From Nitrospirota bacterium (lineage in GTDB: Bacteria; Nitrospirota; Thermodesulfovibrionia; Thermodesulfovibrionales; UBA1546), in the NCBI GenBank assembly GCA_016208915.1, contig JACQXE010000049.1, forward strand, positions 1 through 40,503: 40,503 nt of DNA. The letters are read 5' to 3'. This document shows, piece by piece, positions 7,683-14,843 of this stretch. The position numbers and the translations under genes were made by a program. The first letter of the stretch is position 1; every line of letters begins with the position of its first letter. The notes below the pieces were generated by a model. That model ran no database searches. It was not told the origin of the DNA and saw nothing but the letters and a program-made list of their open reading frames with translations.

Positions 7683-8156
7683 CTACTCTTTTAGGGCCTT
7701 GATAGCCTTTAAGTCCTCTTCGGTCATTTCTGTTTTCTTTTTTAAAGTCCAACCGCCAACCCACTTTTTGATTATTTCTAACATTGCAGCCCTTTCAGAA
7801 TCAGTCTTTCCAAGATATTGGTGCATGTTACCAGACTTGCCATCTTTTGTGTTCTTCCCATCATCAAGCCTCCTCATTAAAGCACCTGCATCTTTTCCAT
7901 CTACAAATATCATCAGGTTTTCGTAAGTGTCCATCCTTGGTCCTTTCATCTTTTTCTTGAACCCTTCCTTATCCTTTTTAAACTCATCGATTGTTGGAGA
8001 ATCGCTGCCATGACATGACAGACACTTTTCAGACATTATCTGTTTAACATTTTTCTCGTATGTTACTGCACTTTTTTCGGCAGCAACTGAATACCCCACA
8101 ACAACAATTAGTGAGAGGAATAAAAATACACTCACATTTGCAATTACTTTTAACAT
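7683..8156 (-). CDS. Monohaem c-type cytochrome-like protein
   Basis: A 157-residue exported protein. It has a signal peptide (MLKVIANVSVFLFLSLIVVV, cleavage near GYSVAA), then one haem-attachment motif C-L-S-C-H in MSEKCLSCHG. A distal methionine in GNMHQYLG is a possible axial ligand. The C-terminus is Lys/Glu-rich. It should carry electrons or bind haem in the periplasm. I take ATG 8156 because AAGGAGGAG lies just upstream; an ATG at 8174 falls before that site. The gene is the only one in its integron-like cassette, with a 53-nt leader after the GTTAGAT box. Confidence 0.82.
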   Translation of the reverse strand: MLKVIANVSVFLFLSLIVVVGYSVAAEKSAVTYEKNVKQIMSEKCLSCHGSDSPTIDEFKKDKEGFKKKMKGPRMDTYENLMIFVDGKDAGALMRRLDDGKNTKDGKSGNMHQYLGKTDSERAAMLEIIKKWVGGWTLKKKTEMTEEDLKAIKALKE

Positions 8157-8209
8157 TCTTGCTCCTCCTTTCATTTAATCAAATTTTTTGGGCGGCAATT
8201 TCATCTAAC

Positions 8210-8325
8210 TACTTCATAGACGAACTATGTCGCTTTTTGTCCCGATTTGGGATGATAGACGACATATTGCGGATATGCTGACTCTGGCAGATATCCGATT
8301 TTCCCCTTTCTGCTGACAATAAAAG
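8210..8325 (-). other. attI-like region between the recombinase gene and the first cassette
   Basis: This 116-nt gap sits where an integron's attI would be, ending at the GTTAGAT box (8209-8203 on the minus strand). It holds direct copies of ATAGACGA (8216-8223 and 8255-8262), an inverted pair TATGTCG/CGACATA (8226-8232/8260-8266) and a hairpin GGATATGC/GCAGATATCC (8271-8278/8287-8296). Direct repeats plus an imperfect core recall attI, but no known attI sequence is recognised. A decayed attC remains possible. Confidence 0.4.
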
Positions 8326-9189
8326 TCACTTATCACCTTCCTTTGAAACGCTTAAGCTGTCTAACGGGCTCCGTATTTTTCCAAGACTCTTTGTGCTTAC
8401 ATGTGTATAAATTTCAGTTGTCTTGCTGTGTGCATGACCAAGCAACTCCTGTATGTAGCGCAAATCCACACCGTTTTCAAGCAGATGTGTCGCAAAGCTG
8501 TGGCGTAATGTATGCACTGAGATGTCTTTCTTAGTGTTTGTCTGTGTACATGCATGTTCAAGAATGTGTTGAACGGTTCTGGTCGAAATGTACCTATCCC
8601 TCCGTGCTCCTTCAAACAGCCATTTTTGTGGCTTGTACTCACGCCAGTATTTTCTGAGGACATTAAGGGCTGTCTCTGACAGAATCGTATATCTATCCTT
8701 TCTCCCCTTTGCACCTTTGACATGAATCAACATTCTTTTACTGTCAATGTCTTCAGCTTTCATTTTTACAACCTCTCCAACCCTCAAGCCAGCAGAATAG
8801 ATAAGCATAAGTATTGCCCTGTGTTTTATATTATCTACCGCTGAGAGAATTTTCGCAACTTCTTCTTTGCTTAAAACTACAGGAAGTTTCTTGTCTTTGC
8901 GTGGTCTTTTGACTTCATAGACAAATTTTCTCTTAAGCATGCTGCCGTAGTAAAATTTCAAAGCGTTTATCGCCTGATTTAATGTGGCTGTTGCTGATTG
9001 TTTTTCTTCTGCGAGGTATAGGAGATAATCTTTTAGGTCGTTATCATTGACTTCTGACGGCTGCTTTTTAACAAAGTCGAGGAAATCTCTATTGTAATAA
9101 AGATAGCCTTTGACAGTCCGATAGCTGTATTTTTGTGAGAGGAGTTCACGGCGGAGGTCTTCGAAACTGTGATGAGATTGCGTCGGCAT
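8326..9189 (-). CDS. Tyrosine recombinase / integrase, XerC/D-like
   Basis: 287 residues from ATG 9189. There is a SAM-like core-binding domain (about 8-90) and a catalytic domain with all active-site residues: Arg136 (AGLRVGE), Lys161 (KGAKGRKDR), His226-x-x-Arg229 (VHTLRHSFATH), His252 (LLGHAHS) and nucleophile Tyr261 (EIYTHV). The C-terminus KIRSPLDSL resembles IntI proteins, but the extra helix region IntI carries before the HxxR box is absent. It lies beside an attC-like cassette array transcribed in the same direction. The open frame continues upstream to 9462 and encodes a conserved-looking N-terminal domain, so ATG 9189, which sits inside a palindromic repeat, is probably not the native start. 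Confidence 0.88.
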   Translation of the reverse strand: MPTQSHHSFEDLRRELLSQKYSYRTVKGYLYYNRDFLDFVKKQPSEVNDNDLKDYLLYLAEEKQSATATLNQAINALKFYYGSMLKRKFVYEVKRPRKDKKLPVVLSKEEVAKILSAVDNIKHRAILMLIYSAGLRVGEVVKMKAEDIDSKRMLIHVKGAKGRKDRYTILSETALNVLRKYWREYKPQKWLFEGARRDRYISTRTVQHILEHACTQTNTKKDISVHTLRHSFATHLLENGVDLRYIQELLGHAHSKTTEIYTHVSTKSLGKIRSPLDSLSVSKEGDK

Positions 9190-9207
9190 TTTGTGCCTCG
9201 CAATGAC
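9171..9207 (-). repeat. Palindromic repeat embedded in the recombinase reading frame
   Basis: Minus strand: GTCATTGCGAGGCA, CAAAA, TGCCGACGCAAT, CTCATC. The arms ATTGCG/CGCAAT and GGCA/TGCC form a hairpin of the kind common as dispersed intergenic repeats (compare 10136-10165). Here it is translated as VIARHKMPTQSHH, joining the N-terminal and recombinase domains, and it supplies the ATG at 9189. Confidence 0.6.
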
Positions 9208-9462
9208 AGAAGTAGAGAGTCGTGTTTGCAGGGCAGGGTCTATATGGATTTCTTCGCCCTTGAAAACCTCTAAGATTTTCTCTAATGTCCCATTTGTATT
9301 CGGAAAGCTCCAGTGTTTTTCTTTTGGATGCCATTTGTGGCCGAAGATGGTTTTTATCTTCTGGACAAGGGTAGGGTTATATCGGAATCTAACAATTATC
9401 CTTTCAGAGTTGTCTTTGTTTAAAGTTACCCTGGTTCCATAGGAAACTATAGCCAGTTCACC
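9190..9462 (-). other. In-frame N-terminal extension of the recombinase, no standard start codon
   Basis: The frame is open from a TAA at 9465-9463 into the recombinase and reads SERIIVRFRYNPTLVQKIKT, then KWHPKEKHWSFPNTNGTLEK, a small domain I associate with longer members (about 370-390 aa) of this integrase family. No ATG, GTG or TTG occurs before 9189. The best-placed codon is ATA 9450-9448, 8 nt after AAGGTG, which would give a 374-residue protein. Either ATA is used or the start was lost by mutation. The region overlaps the end of the macrodomain gene. Confidence 0.6.
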
Positions 9463-10006
9463 TTATATTTTTCAAGTTCTCAAATTCCCTTTTAAAATGC
9501 TCCATTGTATTATCATCATAAACACAGAACTCAACGACTTCCAGAGAGGTTTTCTGTGTTTTCAGAAAATTTGCTGACTCAGTAACCAATATCTTTGCAC
9601 ACCTGTCTTTTGGAAAGCCAAATATCCCTGAGCTTATTGCAGGCATAGAAATGCTTTTCAGTCCTTTTCCTGTTGCGAGCTTCAGGGTGTTTATCACTGC
9701 ATTCTTCAGCTTATTATCCTCGTTTCCCTCTCCCATTTGCGGGCCAACTGTATGAATCACAAATTTAGCCGTAAGTTTGCCAGCGCTTGTTATCACTGCT
9801 GTTCCAACAGGAGTGTAGCCAATCTTATCACTTTCATCCTGAATAGTTTTGCCGCCTTTTCTTACAATAGCTCCGGCAACGCCGCCTCCATGTTGAAGAT
9901 GTGAATTTGCTGCATTCACGATTGCATCAACATCTCTGTCAGTAATGTCACCCTTAACAATGCGTAATGTTTTATTTGATATTTTATGTTCGGTTATTAG
10001 TTTCAT
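9458..10006 (-). CDS. Macrodomain protein (ADP-ribose / O-acetyl-ADP-ribose hydrolase-like)
   Basis: A 182-residue single macrodomain. Signatures are KGDITDRDVDAIVNAANSHL (ADP-ribose binding, with the conserved N-A-A-N), HGGGVAGAIVRKGG (phosphate loop) and PAISSGIFGFPKDRC near the C-terminus. The bacterial MacroD/YmdB group removes ADP-ribose from acidic residues or deacetylates O-acetyl-ADP-ribose. The catalytic Asn and the glycine loop are present. GGAGGC precedes the ATG. Its stop lies at the beginning of the open frame that leads into the recombinase, suggesting joint transcription. Confidence 0.88.
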   Translation of the reverse strand: MKLITEHKISNKTLRIVKGDITDRDVDAIVNAANSHLQHGGGVAGAIVRKGGKTIQDESDKIGYTPVGTAVITSAGKLTAKFVIHTVGPQMGEGNEDNKLKNAVINTLKLATGKGLKSISMPAISSGIFGFPKDRCAKILVTESANFLKTQKTSLEVVEFCVYDDNTMEHFKREFENLKNIR

Positions 10007-10028
10007 TGAAGTGCCTCCTTGTAATCCG

Positions 10029-10165
10029 TCATTCCCGCTTGTCCGCCTCGGGCGGATTCGCCGAGAAGAATCGGGGATCGCGGAAATCCATTAGGTTTTT
10101 TCTGTTATTCCCGCTTGTCGGGAATCCTTCCCTGAAGAGGGATTGCGGACAAGCCGCAATGACAA
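10029..10165 (+). repeat. REP-like palindromic repeats upstream of nfeD
   Basis: Two units of the widespread 'TCATTCCCGCTTGTC' type, at 10029-10083 and 10112-10165, each with internal complementarity (CCGCCTCGGGCGG; ATTCCCGCTTGTCGGGAAT; ATTGCGGACAAGCCGCAAT). They fill the gap between the macrodomain gene and the nfeD promoter. An open frame runs through them into nfeD but looks non-coding there. Confidence 0.55.
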
Positions 10166-10209
10166 ACAGGGTTGCCTTACTAACAACCGTATTAGTATAT
10201 AAAAGTTTG

Positions 10210-10218
10210 TGGTATAAT
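10210..10218 (+). promoter_or_regulatory. Extended -10 promoter, leaderless with respect to nfeD
   Basis: TGGTATAAT matches an extended -10 (TGn-TATAAT), ending 6 nt before the ATG at 10225, so +1 would coincide with the start codon. There is no Shine-Dalgarno sequence and no good -35, as often tolerated by extended -10 promoters. Confidence 0.5.
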
Positions 10219-10224
10219 TTTACC

Positions 10225-11514
10225 ATGCTTAAAAAGATAATTTTCTTTTTCGTGGTTTCTTGTCTTTTCATATCTGTACCCGCTTTTTCCAATGTGCAAA
10301 AAAAAGAAGTTATTGTTATTACTATCAACGGGGTAATTAATCCTGCCTCTGCCGAATATATCAGCAAGAGTATTAAAAGAGCAAACGAACAGAAAAAAGA
10401 GGCTGTTGTAATAGAGCTTGATACCCCCGGCGGGCTTGATACGTCTATGAGAGAAATAGTCAAGAACATTATCGGGAGCGAAGTGCCGGTAATAGTGTAT
10501 GTCTCTCCGAGCGGGGCGAGGGCTGCGTCAGCAGGCACATTCATAACACTTTCTGCGCATGTCGCTGCTATGGCTCCAGGCACTAACATAGGCGCAGCGC
10601 ATCCTGTTGCTGTTGGCGAAAAGATGGACAAGACAATGGCTGAAAAGGCAACAAATGATTCGGCTGCATATATAAAATCTCTTGCAGAAAAATCAGGAAG
10701 AAATGCCCAATGGGCTGAGAATGCTGTAAGAAAGAGCATATCTGCTACAGAGGCTGAGGCATTAAAGGAGAATGTTATTGACCTTGTCAGCAAGGATCTC
10801 AATAAGCTTCTTTTAGATATAGAGGGCAGGAAGGTAAGGACGATAATGGGTGAGAAAATCCTGCGCACAGCAAATGCGCCTGTAAAAAGAGAAGAGATGG
10901 GGTTAAGGCATAAGATACTTAATTTCATTAGCGACCCTAATGTGGCTTATATGCTGATGCTTCTCGGGTTTTACGGATTGTTTTTTGAACTGACAAATCC
11001 CGGCGCTATATTCCCCGGTGTTATAGGCGGCATCTTTCTTATACTTGCATTTTATGCATTCCAGACGCTTCCCGTAAATTATGCGGGCCTTCTGCTGATT
11101 ATTCTTGCGATTATACTTTTCATCTTGGAAATCAAGATAATTTCACACGGAGTTCTGACAATCGGCGGTGTTGTAGCAATGGTGATAGGCTCTCTTATGT
11201 TGTTTGAATCACCCGGACCTTTTATGAAATTATCCTTTTTTCTAATCCTTCCGTCAGTAATTTTAACAGCGCTGTTTTTTACAATTGTGCTTGGTCTTGC
11301 ATACAAGACGTATAAGAGAAAACCCGTTACAGGCTCAGAAGGGCTTATCGGATTGAAAGGGATTGCAAGTACAGATATAACAAATGATAGTGGTATGGTA
11401 TTATTACACGGGGAGATTTGGTCTGCATATTCTGATGAAACCATATCTAAAGGTGAAAAAATAATAGTAGTGTCTGTAACAGGATTAAAGGTAAAGGTTA
11501 AAAAAGGGAATTAG
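10225..11514 (+). CDS. NfeD-family membrane serine protease (ClpP-like)
   Basis: A 429-residue long-form NfeD. It has a signal peptide (residues 1-22), a ClpP-class serine protease domain with nucleophile Ser102 ([11 protein letters not shown]) and probable general base Lys141, then four to five membrane helices (about 235-345) and a C-terminal OB-fold NfeD domain (about 370-429). The protease faces the periplasm and in archaeal homologues cleaves the hydrophobic C-terminus of stomatin. A stomatin gene follows, giving the conserved NfeD-stomatin pair. I choose ATG 10225 because upstream codons derive from REP repeats and the signal peptide begins here. Confidence 0.9.
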   Translation: MLKKIIFFFVVSCLFISVPAFSNVQKKEVIVITINGVINPASAEYISKSIKRANEQKKEAVVIELDTPGGLDTSMREIVKNIIGSEVPVIVYVSPSGARAASAGTFITLSAHVAAMAPGTNIGAAHPVAVGEKMDKTMAEKATNDSAAYIKSLAEKSGRNAQWAENAVRKSISATEAEALKENVIDLVSKDLNKLLLDIEGRKVRTIMGEKILRTANAPVKREEMGLRHKILNFISDPNVAYMLMLLGFYGLFFELTNPGAIFPGVIGGIFLILAFYAFQTLPVNYAGLLLIILAIILFILEIKIISHGVLTIGGVVAMVIGSLMLFESPGPFMKLSFFLILPSVILTALFFTIVLGLAYKTYKRKPVTGSEGLIGLKGIASTDITNDSGMVLLHGEIWSAYSDETISKGEKIIVVSVTGLKVKVKKGN

Positions 11515-11590
11515 GGTCTCGGGAGCAGGGATTAGTAATTTTCTAAACCCCAACTCCCAATCACTAACCACTAAAAAAAGGAGGTTTAAA

Positions 11591-12361
11591 ATGGGAATAC
11601 CGCCGGCAGTTATGGGTTTTTTGTTTGTAATATTCATGGTCATCTATTTCCTTTCGAGTGCGATAAAGATTTTGAGGGAATATGAGAGGGGTGTTGTATT
11701 CAGACTTGGAAGGATTATACCTGTAAAGGGGCCGGGTCTTGTGATCATAATCCCGATAATCGATAAACTCGTAAGGGTGAGCCTCAGGACAGTAACAATG
11801 GATGTTCCTCCTCAGGATATAATAACAAGGGATAATATAACTGTTAAAGTCAATGCTGTTATCTATTTCAGGCCTATAGACCCTATAAAGGCAATAACAG
11901 AGGTAGAGGATTTTTACTATGCAACCTCACAGATTGCACAGACGAGTCTCAGAAGCATCCTCGGCCAGAGCCAGCTTGACGACCTCCTTGCCAAAAGGGA
12001 TGAGCTGAATGCCTCACTCCAGAAGGTCATCGATTTCCAGACAGAACCCTGGGGCATAAAGGTCTCGACCGTTGAGGTGAAGAACGTCGACATACCTGTT
12101 GAGATGCAGCGCGCCATTGCGCGCCAGGCAGAGGCTGAGCGTGAAAGAAGGGCAAAGGTCATCCATGCAGAGGGAGAATTTCAGGCGTCACAGAAACTTG
12201 CAGATGCTGCAAAGATTATTGCAACTGAAAGCGGGGCACTGCAACTTAGATTTCTCCAGACCCTTACAGAGATCGCAACAGAGAAGAACTCAACGATTAT
12301 CTTCCCTGTTCCCATAGATTTGATTAAACCATTTCTCGATAAGACAGGAAAAACAGGATAG
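11591..12361 (+). CDS. Stomatin/slipin-type SPFH (Band 7) protein
   Basis: A 256-residue slipin: one N-terminal membrane helix (about 6-24), then the SPFH domain ([14 protein letters not shown] to [14 protein letters not shown]) and a coiled-coil segment ([20 protein letters not shown]), ending in a hydrophobic-tipped tail ([13 protein letters not shown]). These proteins oligomerise in membranes and partner with NfeD proteases. The upstream gene is such a protease, 76 nt away. AAGGAGG precedes the ATG. The product probably organises membrane microdomains or protects envelope proteins. Confidence 0.92.
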   Translation: MGIPPAVMGFLFVIFMVIYFLSSAIKILREYERGVVFRLGRIIPVKGPGLVIIIPIIDKLVRVSLRTVTMDVPPQDIITRDNITVKVNAVIYFRPIDPIKAITEVEDFYYATSQIAQTSLRSILGQSQLDDLLAKRDELNASLQKVIDFQTEPWGIKVSTVEVKNVDIPVEMQRAIARQAEAERERRAKVIHAEGEFQASQKLADAAKIIATESGALQLRFLQTLTEIATEKNSTIIFPVPIDLIKPFLDKTGKTG

Positions 12362-12408
12362 GGTATGGAATATTTGCAACAGATCCATAACCTCAAAGGA
12401 GTTTACTG

Positions 12409-13107
12409 ATAGCGCCGATTAAGAACAAAATATGGTTAAGGCTTTTTGTCCTTGTTCTGATTATAGCAGGTTCCACATTTTTTCTATACAAGACAGGGCT
12501 TGTTGCTTTCTTTCTTAATAAGGAAAGGATAACTGATTTTCTAAGGTCATTAGGCCCTCTTTCTTTTTTGGGCTTTATAATGCTTCAGGTAGTGCAGGTT
12601 CTTGCAGCCCCGATGCCTGGGGAGGTCACTGGTTTTATCGGGGGCTATGTATATGGTATAGTCATCGGCATCATACTATCCACTATCGGACTTACTATTG
12701 GTTCATGGATGGCTTTCAGCCTAGCAAGATTTTTTGGGAGGCCATTTGTCGAGAAGTTTATCAAAAAGGAAACCATGGACAAATATGATTACCTGCTTCA
12801 TCATAAGGGTGCATTTCTTGTATTCTTGCTGTTTCTTACCCCAGGTTTTCCAAAAGATTCCCTCTGTTATATACTCGGCTTGGGACATCTGAGCACAAAG
12901 GAGTTTCTTGCAATCAGCACTGTGGGGCGGTTTGTAGGCACTGTTCTGCTTACGCTCGGAGGCAGCTATATTTATAATCATCAGTATCGCAGATTTTTTG
13001 TTCTTTTTGGGATTGCTATTATAGCTGTTTTTTTGTCAATGATCTACCGGGATAAGATTGAAAGAGTGTTCAAAAAAATGTACCGCCGCATAAAAAAACA
13101 AAGATAA
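12409..13107 (+). CDS. TVP38/TMEM64 (DedA/VTT-domain) family membrane protein
   Basis: A small polytopic protein with the VTT signature: VVQVLAAPMPGEVTGFIGGY (the P-x-P/G-E helix hairpin), then GSWMAFSLARFFGRPFVEKF and FLLFLTPGFPKDSLCYILGL. Homologues act as lipid scramblases or proton-coupled transporters. In frame, coding clearly extends upstream of the first standard start (TTG 12568): the codons from 12409 give a basic N-terminus and first membrane helix (IAPIKNKIWLRLFVLVLIIA). ATA 12409 lies 7 nt after AAAGGAG, and no ATG/GTG/TTG exists between the upstream TAA (12388) and 12568. From ATA it is 232 residues, normal for the family; from TTG 179, which cuts the first helix. Confidence 0.85.
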   Translation: MAPIKNKIWLRLFVLVLIIAGSTFFLYKTGLVAFFLNKERITDFLRSLGPLSFLGFIMLQVVQVLAAPMPGEVTGFIGGYVYGIVIGIILSTIGLTIGSWMAFSLARFFGRPFVEKFIKKETMDKYDYLLHHKGAFLVFLLFLTPGFPKDSLCYILGLGHLSTKEFLAISTVGRFVGTVLLTLGGSYIYNHQYRRFFVLFGIAIIAVFLSMIYRDKIERVFKKMYRRIKKQR

Positions 13108-13125
13108 GATGACATTATAAGGTTA

Positions 13126-13902
13126 TTATTGGATAACAGGTCTCTCGTATAGTTTTTTCATTTCATCTGTATATGACATGTCATCTTTATATATATAAAT
13201 GGGTTTTTCTATCTTAATCTCAGCCCTGCCTTCCTTGACTGCCTCCACGAGAACCATCTTTGCCTCTGTCTGAGAATTTGAGTGGACAAACCTTAATCTT
13301 TTTGGCTCCATATGTTTTTTTCTCAGGGTATCAAGGAGTTCAACAAGCCGTGAAGGATGATAGATAAGACAAAGTCTGCCTTTTGATTTGAGAAGATAAT
13401 GTGCGACACTTATTAAGTCTGCGAGATGGATTTTTATTTCGTGCCTTGCAATCGCTTTTTCGTCTATAGCGCTTATAAGCCCTGTCTTGATACGTCTGAA
13501 CGGAGGATTTGAAACGATAAGGTCAAATGAGTGCAAAAGCGCTGAAGCACTGAAGTCTTCAGTTCCTGAACTTGTGAACTTGTGAACTTCTGAACTAAAA
13601 CTTAGTGTTTTTATGTCAGTCCGGATCACTCTTACCCTTTCTTCAAGTTTATTTAAGACAATATTTCTCTCTGCGAGCCGGACGAGGCTTTCCTGCAGTT
13701 CAACAAGTGCTACTGTTGCAGCATGATACTTTTTTGCAAGTAATAGCCCTATGATGCCGGAACCAGCGCCAAGGTCGGCAATCCTTTCTGCACGTGTAAG
13801 ATTTACGAATGATTCAAGGAGCAGGGCATCCACGGAAAATCTATACCCCTTTCTGTTCTGATAAAGCTTTATGTCCCGTATGCCATCGAGTGTATGGTCC
13901 AT
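13126..13902 (-). CDS. TrmN6/YfiC-like SAM-dependent methyltransferase
   Basis: A 258-residue Rossmann methyltransferase. The SAM motif I is IADLGAGSGIIGLLLA (41-56), and the catalytic N-P-P-F tetrad is at 132-135 (LIVSNPPF), typical of N6-adenine methyltransferases. Best match is TrmN6, which methylates A37 of tRNA1(Val). Between strand elements (about residues 103-124) it carries a Ser/Thr-rich stretch, SSEVHKFTSSGTEDFSAS, encoded partly by a tandem 8-bp repeat, which looks like an insertion. The gene begins one base after the phosphatase gene, so they form one unit. Confidence 0.82.
   Translation of the reverse strand: MDHTLDGIRDIKLYQNRKGYRFSVDALLLESFVNLTRAERIADLGAGSGIIGLLLAKKYHAATVALVELQESLVRLAERNIVLNKLEERVRVIRTDIKTLSFSSEVHKFTSSGTEDFSASALLHSFDLIVSNPPFRRIKTGLISAIDEKAIARHEIKIHLADLISVAHYLLKSKGRLCLIYHPSRLVELLDTLRKKHMEPKRLRFVHSNSQTEAKMVLVEAVKEGRAEIKIEKPIYIYKDDMSYTDEMKKLYERPVIQ
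13564..13596 (+). repeat. Tandem TGAACTTG repeat inside the methyltransferase gene
   Basis: Units CTGAACTTG, TGAACTTG, TGAACTTC, TGAACT follow one another. Three 8-bp units equal 24 bp, keeping the antisense-encoded gene in frame. The encoded peptide lies in a loop before the NPPF motif. Confidence 0.55.
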
Positions 13903-14550
13903 TTATTCTATAAGCGCCAATAGTTGGTCTATACTGTCAATAAGGAAATCAGCTTGTGTTAGCGCTTCCCTGCTTCTGTATCCGTAGGTTACAGCCACTG
14001 TGATAATCCCAGCGCTTTTGCCTGCCCTTATATCAAGATCACTGTCTCCGACAATAATGGCATTCTCAGGGGATATTCTGAATGCTTCAAGGACTTTTCT
14101 GAGAGGAACAGGAGATGGCTTTCTGTCGGATACGCTATCGCTGCCAAGCACAATGTCAAAGAAACGCAGAAGGTCAAGCTGTTTCAGTAGTTTTTTTGAA
14201 AGGACTTCTCTTTTATTCGATATTACTGCCTTTTTATATCTCCCAAGCCTTGCGAGTGTCTCTCTTATTTCAGGGTACGGCCTGGTAAAATCAGTTAAAT
14301 GTTCATCGTAGTATTTTATGAATCTATCAAGGATATCATCTTTTATAGAACTTGTATCATCTCCGATTACTTTTTCGACGAGCCTTGTAATCCCTTCACC
14401 TACCAGTTTAAGAGTGTCTCCTGATGTTAGCGGCTTATATCCATAAGGAGCTATGGCATGATTCAGGGCATTAGTTATATCCCTTGTTGAATCAACGAGT
14501 GTGCCATCAAGGTCAAATATGATTACTTTAAGTTTTTTAAGCTCTGCCAT
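13903..14550 (-). CDS. gph: HAD-family phosphoglycolate phosphatase-like hydrolase
   Basis: A 215-residue HAD hydrolase. Motif I is IIFDLDGTLVDS (nucleophile Asp13, acid Asp15), motif II is in KKAVISNKRE (Ser/Asn), and motifs III/IV are the Lys in SDRKPSP and the acidic pair in IIVGDSDLDIRAGK. A helical cap lies between residues 20 and 85. The pattern fits phosphoglycolate phosphatase, which removes 2-phosphoglycolate, although HAD specificity is hard to read. It is directly followed by the TrmN6-like gene. Confidence 0.78.
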   Translation of the reverse strand: MAELKKLKVIIFDLDGTLVDSTRDITNALNHAIAPYGYKPLTSGDTLKLVGEGITRLVEKVIGDDTSSIKDDILDRFIKYYDEHLTDFTRPYPEIRETLARLGRYKKAVISNKREVLSKKLLKQLDLLRFFDIVLGSDSVSDRKPSPVPLRKVLEAFRISPENAIIVGDSDLDIRAGKSAGIITVAVTYGYRSREALTQADFLIDSIDQLLALIE

Positions 14551-14586
14551 ATGTTTTCCTTATTATTTTAGGCAAGACATTAAATC

Positions 14587-14615
14587 TTGACAATATTTTA
14601 GATATATGGTATCAA
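14587..14615 (+). promoter_or_regulatory. Sigma-70-type promoter of the small lipoprotein gene
   Basis: TTGACA (14587-14592), a 17-bp spacer, then TGG-TATCAA (-10 at 14610-14615 with an extended TG). It lies 48 nt before the lipoprotein start. Good -35, spacing and TGn make it the best promoter in this gap. Confidence 0.65.
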
Positions 14616-14662
14616 ATTAGCAGTTAGTTATAAAGAATTTAATGAAAAGGAGGTGACTATAA

Positions 14663-14836
14663 GTGAAAAAAGTGATAGCTTTAATTCTTTCATTATTGTT
14701 GACGGTAGCTTTTGTACTCACAGTCGGATGCAAAAAGGCAGAGGAACCAGCACCGGCTCCAGCTCCGGCACCGGCTACTGAACCAGCACCGGCGCCAACG
14801 CCGGCACCAGCACCAGCTCCAGCACCTGGCAAATAG
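14663..14836 (+). CDS. Small Pro/Ala-rich lipoprotein
   Basis: A 57-codon gene starting with GTG behind a near-perfect AAGGAGGTGA. The product begins MKKVIALILSLLLTVAFVLT then VGCKK: a lipoprotein signal with the acylated Cys at residue 23. The mature part is nearly all Pro-Ala with two Glu islands (EEPAPAPAPAPATEPAPAPT and onward). It has its own promoter and strong terminator, so it is an independent, probably well-expressed monocistron. The mature chain would be a short extended tether from the membrane. Function unknown; the repeat is prone to length change. Confidence 0.82.
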   Translation: MKKVIALILSLLLTVAFVLTVGCKKAEEPAPAPAPAPATEPAPAPTPAPAPAPAPGK

Positions 14837-14843
14837 ATCGTTT

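Larger units (their letters stand above)
6961..8325 (-). mobile_element. Integron-like gene cassette array (two cassettes) beside a tyrosine recombinase
   Basis: Read on the minus strand, the order is recombinase gene, an attI-like gap (8325-8210), cassette A (8209 to about 7580: cytochrome c gene then attC-like site), cassette B (7580 to about 7027: DUF4258 toxin and YgiT antitoxin then attC-like site). Each cassette opens with a GTTRRRY box and closes with an attC-like site whose RYYYAAC box is complementary to its own opening box (ATCTAAC with GTTAGAT; GTTTAAC with GTTAAAC). The complementarity extends to 22 bp (perfect) and 21 bp (two mismatches). Short leaders precede each first gene. 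This is the diagnostic geometry of integron cassettes. Confidence 0.72.

Noticed and set aside
6961-8209. The attC-like sites read in the plus orientation
   Set aside because: The boxes are nearly symmetric, so the opposite reading is possible, but then both cassette genes would run against their attC and no recombinase would lie at the proximal end. The minus reading gives normal leaders and 3' sites.
10029-10928. 300-codon open frame antisense to nfeD
   Set aside because: Ser/Leu/Ala-rich translation without domain pattern; nfeD on the other strand has clear family motifs throughout.
14617-14832. Gly/Ala-repeat frame on the minus strand
   Set aside because: It is the reverse reading of the Pro/Ala lipoprotein gene, which has promoter, SD, signal peptide and terminator on the plus strand.
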